This document shows, in pieces, positions 9,144 through 17,361 of a stretch of DNA of 43,789 nucleotides. Position 1 is the first letter of the stretch; every line of letters starts with the position of its first letter. A program made the position numbers and the translations under genes. The stretch covers positions 1-43,789 of the forward strand of contig PTKO01000006.1 in NCBI GenBank assembly GCA_002937775.1, read 5' to 3'. The notes under the pieces are model-generated. The model had not been told where the DNA came from. It saw only the letters and a list, made by a program, of their open reading frames with translations, and ran no database searches. This DNA is from Alphaproteobacteria bacterium MarineAlpha6_Bin4 (GTDB lineage: Bacteria > Pseudomonadota > Alphaproteobacteria > GCA-002720895).

Positions 9144-9701
9144 ATGAAAAATAATAATTTAAAAATAACTTTTAGTCTTATTTTTGTTGTAACTTTTATG
9201 CTTTTTTTATCATTTGCAGCTGTTCCTTTATATAAATTATTTTGTCAGGTGACTGGTTATGGCGGTACACCAAAAATAGTTAATATAGAAAATGAAATAA
9301 AAGTTGCTGAAAAAAAAATAAAGATTGAATTTAATTCAGATATAAATAAAAAATTGAATTGGTCTTTTAAACCAGAGCAAAGAAGTGTTGAGTCTAAAAT
9401 AGGAGAATCCATATTAGCTTTCTACAAAGCTAAAAATAATGGTATTGAAAGTATAACAGGAATTGCTACATACAATGTTCTTCCATTTGAAGCAGCAAAA
9501 TATTTTAACAAAGTTGATTGTTTTTGTTTCGAAAATCAAACATTAGAACCAGGAGAAGAGGTTTTGTTACCAGTAAATTTTTATATTGATCCCGAGATCT
9601 TAGACGACCCAGATGTAAAACATTTAAATAGTATTGTTTTATCATATACTTTTTTTGAATCAGACCAGAACCTAGAAAAAATTTCAAAGAGTAATAACTA
9701 A
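9144..9701 (+). CDS. ctaG: Cytochrome c oxidase assembly protein CtaG/Cox11
   Basis: Membrane-anchored copper chaperone that delivers copper to the CuB site of subunit I. It has 185 residues: a short cytoplasmic N-terminus, one membrane helix (about 9-30) followed directly by the conserved YKLFCQVTGYGGT (near 31-43), and a periplasmic immunoglobulin-like domain. The copper motif CFCFENQTL (CxCF) is present near 126-134, followed by PGEEVLLPVNFYIDP. It ends 5 bases before the DUF983 gene. In many relatives coxC is the next gene; here it is not. Confidence 0.95.
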   Translation: MKNNNLKITFSLIFVVTFMLFLSFAAVPLYKLFCQVTGYGGTPKIVNIENEIKVAEKKIKIEFNSDINKKLNWSFKPEQRSVESKIGESILAFYKAKNNGIESITGIATYNVLPFEAAKYFNKVDCFCFENQTLEPGEEVLLPVNFYIDPEILDDPDVKHLNSIVLSYTFFESDQNLEKISKSNN

Positions 9702-9706
9702 ATTTT

Positions 9707-10045
9707 GTGAAAACTCCTTCACTTATATATATTCTTAAAAATTTATCTTGCCCACAATGTGGAAAACAATCAGTGTTTCAAACTTATTTAAGATTAAAAA
9801 AAAGATGTCATTGTGGTTTAAAGATATCAAATATTGACATTGGCGATGCACCGAGTTTTTTTGCAATGTTTTTTTTAAATATTTTTATAATTTTACTTGC
9901 AATTACAGTTGAAATAAAATTTTCCCCGCCACTTTGGATTCATATTATTTTGTGGGCTCCATTAATAATAATATTATCGATTTTATTAATAAGATATTTA
10001 AAAGTAATTTTTTTATTTTTAAATTTTAAATACAGAAACAAGTAA
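9707..10045 (+). CDS. DUF983 family membrane protein
   Basis: A 112-residue protein with an N-terminal zinc-ribbon-like CPQCG ... CHCGL (four cysteines, near residues 14-37) and two hydrophobic helices (about 50-68 and 74-97). This is the DUF983 architecture, and members frequently lie beside coxC or surf1 in Alphaproteobacteria. The function is unknown; location suggests oxidase assembly, or metal or heme handling. The GTG start at 9707 is 5 bases after ctaG. Its stop is immediately followed by the surf1 GTG, so the two are surely cotranscribed. Confidence 0.85.
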   Translation: MKTPSLIYILKNLSCPQCGKQSVFQTYLRLKKRCHCGLKISNIDIGDAPSFFAMFFLNIFIILLAITVEIKFSPPLWIHIILWAPLIIILSILLIRYLKVIFLFLNFKYRNK

Positions 10046-10717
10046 GTGTTATTTAAAATAAAAACTATAACTTTAATTTCAATAATAGCATCTGTAATTT
10101 GTTCAAGTTTAAGCTTTTGGCAAATTAAAAGACTTAAATGGAAACAAGATTTGATTAATAATCTTGAAAAAGCTTACAATTCAGAAGCAGTAAATATAAA
10201 TAAATTAACTGGGGATTTCCTGAACTTTAAATTTAAAAAAGTATATTTAGAAGGATATTATATTAATGATAAAAGTATGTTTTTAGGACCTAGAGTAAAT
10301 AAAGATAAAGTAGGCTATAATTTAATAACGCCATTTTTGATTAAAGATAACAGATATATTTTAATAAATAGAGGTTGGATCAAAGAAAAAATAAAAATAA
10401 GAAAAAAAGAAAATAAATATAAAGTAAAAGGTATATTAAAAGAGGCAAATATAAAGAATGCTTTTACCCCAAAAAATTCTATGGAAGAAAATTTATGGTT
10501 TTATATAAATACTAATCAAATGTCAGAATTTTCTGATGTGAAAGTGATAAATAATGTTTTTTTAGATTTAATTGAAAGCAATCCCAATGATAATTTTGTT
10601 GCTATAAACAGAATTTCAAAAATAACAAATAACCATTTACAATATGCAATAACTTGGGCAATACTTGCATTATTATTTTTAGTCATGAATTATATTTACT
10701 GCAATAGAAATAAATGA
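10046..10717 (+). CDS. SURF1 family oxidase assembly protein
   Basis: Inner-membrane protein of the Surf1/Shy1 family that helps insert heme a into subunit I. It has 223 residues with two membrane helices, one at each end (about 6-22 and 200-219), and a periplasmic domain between. Family marks: SFWQIKRLKWKQDLI near 23-37, LGPRVNKDKVGYNLITPF near 81-98, ILINRGWI near 104-111, and NNHLQYAITWAILA near the second helix. The GTG start at 10046 directly abuts the DUF983 stop. It overlaps the next gene by 4 bases (ATGA). Confidence 0.92.
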   Translation: MLFKIKTITLISIIASVICSSLSFWQIKRLKWKQDLINNLEKAYNSEAVNINKLTGDFLNFKFKKVYLEGYYINDKSMFLGPRVNKDKVGYNLITPFLIKDNRYILINRGWIKEKIKIRKKENKYKVKGILKEANIKNAFTPKNSMEENLWFYINTNQMSEFSDVKVINNVFLDLIESNPNDNFVAINRISKITNNHLQYAITWAILALLFLVMNYIYCNRNK

Positions 10718-12207
10718 AAATAAACTTTTACAAAAATTTAGAAGAAAAATATAAAGAAATATCATTACTGTATGAAGCTATGGGAATTTTACATTGGGAT
10801 AGGGCGACTATCATGCCTAAAAATAGTAACAATGGCAGAACTGACCAGCTTACAAACCTATATGTTTTGTCTCATAGAATGTTGAAGGATAAAAAAATTT
10901 ATGAATTTATAACAAAATCAGAAAAAATAAAAAAATTAAATATTTGGGAAAAAAAAAATATTAATTTAATTAAGAAAGAATATGTTCTAAATAATGCGTT
11001 AGACAAAGACCTATTAGAAAAAATTTCAAAAGCTACATCAGAATGCGAAATGCAATGGAGAATTTCTAAAGAAAAAAATGATTTTAATTCGGTAGCTCCT
11101 TACTTGGAAAAAGTAATAAAATTAAGAAAAATTGAAGCTGGAATTAAAAGTAAGGTTTTAAATTGTGGTTTATATAATGCTTTATTAAATGATTATGAAG
11201 AGAATTTAAATTCTAATGAAATTGATAAAATTTTTAATCAATTACTTACTTTTCTACCAGATTTCTTAAAGGAAGTTTTAGTTTTTCAAAAAAAAAATAA
11301 AAAAATACTAAATATAAAAGATGAAATACCTATAAATTTTCAAGAAAAGCTTGGTAAAACTTTAATGGAAAAAATAGGTTTTGATTTTTTATATGGTAGG
11401 CTAGATATTAGTATGCACCCATTTTGTGGAGGCTCATATAAAGATTCTAGAATAACTACTAGATATAATAAAGCCAATTTTGTTGAAAGCCTTATGGGCG
11501 TTTTACATGAAACTGGACATGCTTTATATAATTTAGGATTGCCAGAAAAATGGAAATATCAACCCGTTGGTGATGCACTAGGCACAGTTGTACATGAAAG
11601 TCAGTCCCTTTTTATGGAAATGCAAATTTGTAGGAGTTATGAATTTTTAAAATTTGCCTCACCTTTCATTAAGAAAATTTTTAAAAAAAGTGGAAAAAAA
11701 TGGGAAGCTGATAATTTATATAAGATTTATACTTTTGTTAAACCTAGTTATATAAGAGTTGATGCGGACGAGGTAACGTATCCTTTACACGTAATTATAA
11801 GATATAAAATAGAAAAGGATCTTATTGAAGGAAATATTAAAGTTAAAGAAATACCAAATATATGGAATATGTATATGAAAAAATATCTTAATATTAAACC
11901 AAAAAATAATACAGAAGGCTGCTTACAAGATATTCATTGGTATGATGGAACATTTGGCTATTTTCCCACATATACATTAGGTGCGCTATATGCAGCACAA
12001 TTGCATAATAAATTAAAAAATAAAATTCCAACTATTGGAAATCAAATTAAAAAAGGCGAGTTTAAAAATCTAATAAATTGGTTAAGAAAAAATATTCACT
12101 CAAAAGGTTCGTTGTCTAATAGTAATGAGCTAATTAAAAATATTACTGGAGAGGAATTAAATATTGAATATTTTAAAAAACATCTAATAAATAGATATCT
12201 AAATTAA
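10714..12207 (+). CDS. M32 family carboxypeptidase
   Basis: Cytoplasmic zinc metallocarboxypeptidase of the Thermus aquaticus carboxypeptidase family, releasing C-terminal residues from peptides. It has 497 residues, the usual length. The zinc motif HETGH (in GVLHETGHALYNLGLP) lies near 266-270, with the downstream VHESQSLFMEM supplying the third ligand Glu. Other family blocks are MHPFCGG, TTRYN, and DIHWYDGTFGYFPTYTLGAL near 409-428. It shares ATGA with the surf1 end, so it is translationally coupled to the oxidase operon, although its job is unrelated to oxidase assembly as far as is known. Confidence 0.93.
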   Translation: MKINFYKNLEEKYKEISLLYEAMGILHWDRATIMPKNSNNGRTDQLTNLYVLSHRMLKDKKIYEFITKSEKIKKLNIWEKKNINLIKKEYVLNNALDKDLLEKISKATSECEMQWRISKEKNDFNSVAPYLEKVIKLRKIEAGIKSKVLNCGLYNALLNDYEENLNSNEIDKIFNQLLTFLPDFLKEVLVFQKKNKKILNIKDEIPINFQEKLGKTLMEKIGFDFLYGRLDISMHPFCGGSYKDSRITTRYNKANFVESLMGVLHETGHALYNLGLPEKWKYQPVGDALGTVVHESQSLFMEMQICRSYEFLKFASPFIKKIFKKSGKKWEADNLYKIYTFVKPSYIRVDADEVTYPLHVIIRYKIEKDLIEGNIKVKEIPNIWNMYMKKYLNIKPKNNTEGCLQDIHWYDGTFGYFPTYTLGALYAAQLHNKLKNKIPTIGNQIKKGEFKNLINWLRKNIHSKGSLSNSNELIKNITGEELNIEYFKKHLINRYLN

Positions 12208-12229
12208 TAAAAACTTAGTAAGTATCAAA

Positions 12230-13633
12230 TTGTATTACGAAAGTACTAGAAATAATAAATTAAAAAAGAGTTTCAGCGAAGTTTTGTTAACGGGCTTAGC
12301 TGAGGATGGCGGTTTATTTCTTCCTAAAAAATGGCCAAAGTTTTCAAAAAAAGAATTAGTTAAATTTAAAAAAATGAATTATCAAGAAATTGCATTTCAT
12401 GTTTCAAAAAAATTTATAGGGAATGAGATAAAAGATAGTGACTTAAAAAAAATAATTTTAAAGTCATTTAAAAATTTTTCAAAAAAAGAAATTGCTTCTT
12501 TTAAAAATTTAAATGATAACAAATGGCTTTTAGAATTATTTCATGGGCCCACTCTTGCTTTTAAGGATTATGCATTACAAATTGTAGGAAATTTATTTGA
12601 GTTTATTTTAAAAAAAAATAAAAATAAAATTACAATTATTGGCGCAACATCTGGCGATACCGGCTCAGCAGCCATAGATGCTTGTAAAAATAAAAGTACA
12701 ATGGAACTTTTCATTTTTCATCCTTATAAAAAAGTTTCTAATATTCAACGTAGACTAATGACAACTGTTAATGCAAAAAATATTCATAATATTGCAATAA
12801 AAGGAAATTTCGATGATTGTCAAAGAATTGTAAAAAAATTATTTACAGATAAATATTTAAAAAGTGTTTTTAGTTTTTCTGCTATTAATTCTATTAATTG
12901 GGCAAGAATTTTATTTCAAATAATATATTATTTCTATTTTGTATCAAAAATTAATTTAAAAAATAAAAAATTTAATTTTTCTGTTCCTTCAGGTAACTTT
13001 GGGAATGTTTATTCTGGTTATGTAGCAAAAAAAATTGGGCTTCCTATTGATAAATTAATTATTGCTACAAATGAGAATGATGTCTTATCTACTTTTACAA
13101 ATAATGGTTATATTAAGTTAAAACCAGTTAAACAAACTATATCTCCTAGTATGGATATACAACTACCAAGTAACTTAGAAAGACTTATTTACGATTTATT
13201 TAATAAAAACAATAGTTTAGTTAAGAGTCATATTGAAAAATTATATAAAAATAAAAGAATTATAATTAATAAAAAATATCTTAAAAAAATACAAAATAAT
13301 TTTAAATCTTCAAAGGTAACTGAAAGTAATACTCTATTAATATTAAAAGATTTTTTTCTTAAAAATAAGATTGTACTTGATCCCCATACAGCGGTAGGCA
13401 TTGCTGCAGAAAAACAATGTAAAATAAAAAAACAACCATTAGTTTATATTTCCACAGCTCATCCCGCCAAATTTCCTGAAACAATTTATAAAGCTTTAAA
13501 GAAGAAAATAACATTGCCAAACAAATATAAATATTTGTTAAAATCCAAAGAGAGTTATAAAGTAATTAATTTAAATTATAATAAAATTAAAAATTACATA
13601 ATTGAAAAATCTATTTTTGTAAAAAATGTATAA
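12230..13633 (+). CDS. thrC: Threonine synthase
   Basis: PLP enzyme that converts O-phosphohomoserine to threonine. It has 467 residues, matching the long proteobacterial form. The PLP lysine is in HGPTLAFKDYALQ (near 104-116), the phosphate-binding loop is GATSGDTGSAAIDA near 138-151, and the SVPSGNFGNVYSGYVAKK block is near 252-269. STRNNKLKKSFSEVLLTGLA at the N-terminus is the usual opening. The start is a TTG at 12230, with no better ATG before the conserved region. Its last 8 bases overlap the acetyltransferase gene. Homoserine kinase (thrB), the preceding step, lies 4 kb away on the other strand. Confidence 0.95.
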   Translation: MYYESTRNNKLKKSFSEVLLTGLAEDGGLFLPKKWPKFSKKELVKFKKMNYQEIAFHVSKKFIGNEIKDSDLKKIILKSFKNFSKKEIASFKNLNDNKWLLELFHGPTLAFKDYALQIVGNLFEFILKKNKNKITIIGATSGDTGSAAIDACKNKSTMELFIFHPYKKVSNIQRRLMTTVNAKNIHNIAIKGNFDDCQRIVKKLFTDKYLKSVFSFSAINSINWARILFQIIYYFYFVSKINLKNKKFNFSVPSGNFGNVYSGYVAKKIGLPIDKLIIATNENDVLSTFTNNGYIKLKPVKQTISPSMDIQLPSNLERLIYDLFNKNNSLVKSHIEKLYKNKRIIINKKYLKKIQNNFKSSKVTESNTLLILKDFFLKNKIVLDPHTAVGIAAEKQCKIKKQPLVYISTAHPAKFPETIYKALKKKITLPNKYKYLLKSKESYKVINLNYNKIKNYIIEKSIFVKNV

Positions 13634-14198
13634 TATTTTTTTAATAAAAAAAGAGAAGGAGCTTATTGGTAAAGATGTTGTTTTAAAAAAACCAAAAAGA
13701 GAAAATTGGAAGGAATGGGCAGAACTTAGACAAAGATCAAGAGAATTTTTACAGCCATGGGAACCAAAATGGCCTAATAATTTTCTCACAAAGGATTCTT
13801 TTATGAGCTTTATAAGTATGGTTGAAAAATCATTAAAGAATAAAACTGGTTATAATTTTTTTATTTTTAATAAAAAAAATAATCTGTTAATGGGAGGCGT
13901 AAGTTTAACAAATTTTAAATCAGAAGGTTATAAAAGTATCACAATTGGTTATTGGATGGGAAAAGAGTATGCGGGAAAGGGATATATGAAAGATTCCCTC
14001 AAAATCATTTGTGATTATTGTTTTACAGATTTAAGTATAAATAGAATAGAAGCTGCCTGTTTGCCTAAAAATTTGACAAGTAAAAAAGTTTTGTTGAATG
14101 TTGGTTTTAAAATAGAGGGCTATGCAAAAAAATATTTAAATATCAACGGAAAATTAGAAGACCATTTACTTTTTGCAAAAATAAAAAAAGGAATTTAA
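13626..14198 (+). CDS. GNAT acetyltransferase, RimJ-like
   Basis: A 190-residue GNAT-family N-acetyltransferase resembling RimJ/RimL, which acetylates the N-terminus of a ribosomal protein. The acetyl-CoA site IGYWMGKEYAGKGYMKDSL is near 110-128 (the Q/RxxGxG/A-type loop), and RIEAACLPKNLTSKKVLLNV near 140-159 is the fourth motif. The N-terminal region has WAELRQRSREFLQPWEPKWP, a segment common to the alphaproteobacterial members next to thrC. The substrate is inferred. It begins inside thrC (8-base overlap) and its stop shares TTAA with the stop of the convergent gene. Confidence 0.85.
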   Translation: MYNIFLIKKEKELIGKDVVLKKPKRENWKEWAELRQRSREFLQPWEPKWPNNFLTKDSFMSFISMVEKSLKNKTGYNFFIFNKKNNLLMGGVSLTNFKSEGYKSITIGYWMGKEYAGKGYMKDSLKIICDYCFTDLSINRIEAACLPKNLTSKKVLLNVGFKIEGYAKKYLNINGKLEDHLLFAKIKKGI

Positions 14199-14761
14199 CA
14201 TTTACCAGAGTTTGAACTTAAAAAATTTGGGTTTATTCCAATAGATTTCACTGCCTGTGTCCATTTCTTTTCAGCTTTACATTCAAAAATTAACTTTGAA
14301 TTGCCTGGTGCAACTAACCAGCCATCATTTGTCAATTCTTCTTCTAGTTGTCCAGCAAACCAACCAGCATACCCTAATGCAAAAAGGGACCTTCTAGGGC
14401 CTTCACCTTTAACTATTGATTTAAGTATATTAATATTAGAAGTTAATGAAATTTCACTATCAACTTTTATAGTTGTTTCGTCTTTAAATTCTGAAGTATG
14501 AAGTATAAATCCCTTTTTTGTATCAACTGGTCCGCCATATGTAATTGGAATATTATCAATATTTGAGTTATTATTTAATTCTTCATTATTTATTATATTT
14601 TTTATTTTAGTTTGAATAATAGGTTGATTTATTACAATACCCATAGCACCTTCATTTTTATGTGTAATTATATAAATTACAGATTTGTAAAATCTGGGGT
14701 CTGTCATTGATGGAGATGCTATTAAAAATTTACCTGATAAAAACTTTTTACTTTTTTTCAT
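14195..14761 (-). CDS. YqgE/AlgH family protein (UPF0301)
   Basis: A 188-residue cytoplasmic protein of the YqgE/AlgH family. Recognisable blocks are GKFLIASPSMTDPRFYKSVI near 10-29, GAMGIVINQP near 38-47, the GGPV motif near 76-79, and FALGYAGWFAGQLEEELTND near 128-147. The molecular function is not firmly known; AlgH was first linked to alginate regulation in Pseudomonas. It is transcribed toward rimJ, and the two stop codons share TTAA at 14195-14198. It is divergent from the dsbD-like gene with 52 bases between starts. Confidence 0.92.
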   Translation of the reverse strand: MKKSKKFLSGKFLIASPSMTDPRFYKSVIYIITHKNEGAMGIVINQPIIQTKIKNIINNEELNNNSNIDNIPITYGGPVDTKKGFILHTSEFKDETTIKVDSEISLTSNINILKSIVKGEGPRRSLFALGYAGWFAGQLEEELTNDGWLVAPGNSKLIFECKAEKKWTQAVKSIGINPNFLSSNSGKC

Positions 14762-14813
14762 ATAATTAATTATATTACTTTAAAGACTGATATAGTAAAT
14801 TTAAATATATAAA

Positions 14814-16457
14814 ATGAATTTAATATTGCTAAGAAACACTTTTCTTTTTTTTCTTTTTATTTTAAATTTTTTATCTATTTCGCTAGCTAAAAGTGAAAAA
14901 AATTTTATAGAACATGAACATGTGTCGCTAGAGTTAATTTCTTCGGTTAAATCAATATCTAATACAAATAATTTAAATCTCGGACTTCATTTTAAATTAA
15001 ATAAAGGATGGAAAATTTATTGGAAATATCCTGGTAAAGCAGGGTATCCTCCTCAAATTGATTGGACTAATTCAAAAAATATTAAAAATTTAGAAATTAT
15101 TTGGCCAAAACCAAAAAAATTTGAAATTTTAGGAATGGAAAGTATTGGATATTCAGACGAGGTTGTTTTACCAATCAAAGTATTTTTAAATGAAAATAAT
15201 AAAGATCTATTAGCAAATCTTAATATTGATTATTTAACTTGTAAAAAAATATGTGTCCCGTATTCGGACAATCTAATATTAAGCATTCCAATAGGAGATG
15301 GAGAAGACTCAAAACACAAAAAAATCATAAAAACTTATATTGATAAATCTAATTATTTAACTTATTCCAAATTATTTAATTCAGATAGTATTTTATTTTT
15401 TTTATTTATAGCATTTATCGGCGGGTTTATTTTAAATTTCATGCCTTGTGTTTTTCCTGTTCTATCTTTAAAAATTTATAATGTATTATTGCAACAAAAA
15501 AAGAATGTAAGTAGTGAAACTGTAAAAAAAAATTTTCTAGCAACTATACTAGGAATTTTATTTTCTTTTTTAATTTTATCTTTTATTACTATTTTTTTAA
15601 AAAGCCTAGGCCATAATTTAGGTTGGGGGTTTCAATTTCAATCACCCATATTCTTATTTTTTATGATTTTAATATTATTAATTTTTTCATTAAATTTAAT
15701 AGATGTATTTAAAATTGATATTCCAAATTTTTTTAAAAATAATCTAAATAATATTATTATTTTGAATAAAAAAAATTCTGAATTTTATCAAAATTTTTTA
15801 TTAGGATCTTTTATAACGATTTTGTCTACACCTTGCTCTGCTCCCTTTATAGGAACAGCATTAGGATTTGCGTTTATTAGTCCAAATCATACAATTTTTT
15901 TAATTTTTCTTTTTATTGGTCTTGGATTATCTAGCCCTTATATTGTTTTAGCTACGAACCCAAAGATTTTATTATTTCTTCCAAAACCAGGATTATGGAT
16001 GAAAAAATTAAAATATTTTTTAAGTATTTTATTAATAGCTACAGCCATCTGGCTTTCTAGCGTTTTACTGATTCAAATTAATGCTATTGATAACCAAGTA
16101 AATAAAAATAATTGGTTAGAATTTGATAAAGATAGGCTTGGTGAATTAATAAAAAAAGATAATGTTGTTTTTATTGATATAACGGCAGATTGGTGTATTA
16201 CATGTTTTTATAATAAAAAAACTGTAATTGATAGAAAAAAAGTTAAAGTTTTATTTGAAAAATATAATGTAAAAAAGATGCGTGGTGATTTAACAAAGCC
16301 AAATAATGAAATTAATGAATATATAAATAGTTTTGGCAGATTTGGCATTCCTGTAAATGTTTTATATAGCCCATCAACACCCCAAGGCATATTATTATCA
16401 GAAGTCTTGACTGTTAAAGAACTTTTGAGTACCTTCGAAAGTATAAAAAATGATTAA
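14814..16457 (+). CDS. DsbD/ScsB-type protein-disulfide reductase
   Basis: Transmembrane thiol-disulfide relay that carries electrons from cytoplasmic thioredoxin to periplasmic proteins. It has 547 residues: a signal peptide (about 1-25), an N-terminal periplasmic domain with CKKIC near 143-147 as its redox pair, a DsbD membrane domain (about 190-420) with the paired cysteines in MPCVFPVLSLK and STPCSAPFIGT, and a C-terminal thioredoxin domain with DWCITC near 462-467. All three cysteine pairs needed for the relay are present. Length and the N-terminal domain resemble ScsB/DsbD-like proteins rather than short CcdA. The last 8 bases overlap the peroxiredoxin gene. Confidence 0.9.
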   Translation: MNLILLRNTFLFFLFILNFLSISLAKSEKNFIEHEHVSLELISSVKSISNTNNLNLGLHFKLNKGWKIYWKYPGKAGYPPQIDWTNSKNIKNLEIIWPKPKKFEILGMESIGYSDEVVLPIKVFLNENNKDLLANLNIDYLTCKKICVPYSDNLILSIPIGDGEDSKHKKIIKTYIDKSNYLTYSKLFNSDSILFFLFIAFIGGFILNFMPCVFPVLSLKIYNVLLQQKKNVSSETVKKNFLATILGILFSFLILSFITIFLKSLGHNLGWGFQFQSPIFLFFMILILLIFSLNLIDVFKIDIPNFFKNNLNNIIILNKKNSEFYQNFLLGSFITILSTPCSAPFIGTALGFAFISPNHTIFLIFLFIGLGLSSPYIVLATNPKILLFLPKPGLWMKKLKYFLSILLIATAIWLSSVLLIQINAIDNQVNKNNWLEFDKDRLGELIKKDNVVFIDITADWCITCFYNKKTVIDRKKVKVLFEKYNVKKMRGDLTKPNNEINEYINSFGRFGIPVNVLYSPSTPQGILLSEVLTVKELLSTFESIKND

Positions 16458-16929
16458 AGAAGGCGATATATTTCCAAATAACAAAGTAACAGTTGTTGGA
16501 AGCCAATCTGAAGAAATTGAAACAGACCAATTATTTTCAGGAAAAAAGGTAATTTTATTTGCTGTTCCAGGAGCTTTTACTCCAACTTGTAATAATTCTC
16601 ACTTACCTTCCTTTATTAAAAATTATGATGAAATAAAAAATAAAGGAGTTGATAATATAATTTGTCTATCAGTTAATGATCAATTTGTCTCAAAAGTTTG
16701 GAGAGATAGTAAATCTGTAAAAGATGATTTTTTATTTATGGCTGATGGAAATGCTAAAATTACAGAATCTTTAGACATGATTTTGGATTGTTCAGGATTT
16801 GGTATGGGTAACAGATCAAATAGATACGTAATGCTGGTAGAAGACAAAGTAGTTAAAAAGTTAATTGTGGAAGAAAACCCAGGTGTTTGTGATTTAACAA
16901 ATGCAGAAGCTATTATGAAATCTATTTAG
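16450..16929 (+). CDS. Peroxiredoxin, Prx5 type
   Basis: A 159-residue thiol peroxidase of the AhpC/TSA superfamily, Prx5 group. The active-site PGAFTPTC (peroxidatic Cys near residue 48) is followed by NNSHLPSF, and RSNRYVMLVEDKVV near 117-130 is the typical second half. It reduces hydroperoxides; the electron donor (glutaredoxin, glutathione or thioredoxin) is not determined. Additional cysteines (LDCSGFG, GVCDL) could resolve the sulfenate. It overlaps the dsbD-like gene by 8 bases, so the two are translationally coupled. Its last 8 bases overlap the 3' end of rnhA on the other strand. Confidence 0.92.
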   Translation: MIKEGDIFPNNKVTVVGSQSEEIETDQLFSGKKVILFAVPGAFTPTCNNSHLPSFIKNYDEIKNKGVDNIICLSVNDQFVSKVWRDSKSVKDDFLFMADGNAKITESLDMILDCSGFGMGNRSNRYVMLVEDKVVKKLIVEENPGVCDLTNAEAIMKSI

Positions 16930-17359
16930 ATTTACTTATAGCATCTTTTGCCAAGAAATCCGCTCTTTCATTTAATATATTCTCATTGTGGCCTTTTACC
17001 CATACCCAGTGTACTTCATGATTCATGATTTTTTGATCTAATGATTTCCACAAATCAGAGTTTTTTACATCTTTTTTGTTTGAAGTTTTCCAACTATTTA
17101 ATTTCCATTTATTTATCCAAATAGTTATACCTTCTTTAACATATTTACTATCAGTATAAATATTAATTCTTGTTTTTTTCTTAAAATACTTAACAGCTTC
17201 TATTGCAGCAGTTAATTCCATTCTATTATTTGTAGTATATTTTTCTGAACCACTATATTCTTTTATTTTTTTACTTTCGTTTTTAATTATAAAACTCCAA
17301 CCACCAGGTCCTGGATTTCCAATACACGAACCATCAGTATAAATATCAACACTTTCCAT
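16922..17359 (-). CDS. rnhA: Ribonuclease HI
   Basis: Cleaves the RNA strand of RNA-DNA hybrids, for example at primers and R-loops. It has 145 residues, the normal size. Metal-binding acidic residues are in place: YTDGSC near 7-12, RMELTAAIEA near 46-55, and IYTDSKYV near 67-74, followed by KGHNENILNERADFLA near 119-134 with the catalytic His and final Asp. It begins 2 bases downstream of thrB on the same strand. RNase HII (rnhB) is also encoded in this window at about 26 kb. Confidence 0.95.
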   Translation of the reverse strand: MESVDIYTDGSCIGNPGPGGWSFIIKNESKKIKEYSGSEKYTTNNRMELTAAIEAVKYFKKKTRINIYTDSKYVKEGITIWINKWKLNSWKTSNKKDVKNSDLWKSLDQKIMNHEVHWVWVKGHNENILNERADFLAKDAISKSK

Positions 17360-17361
17360 AT

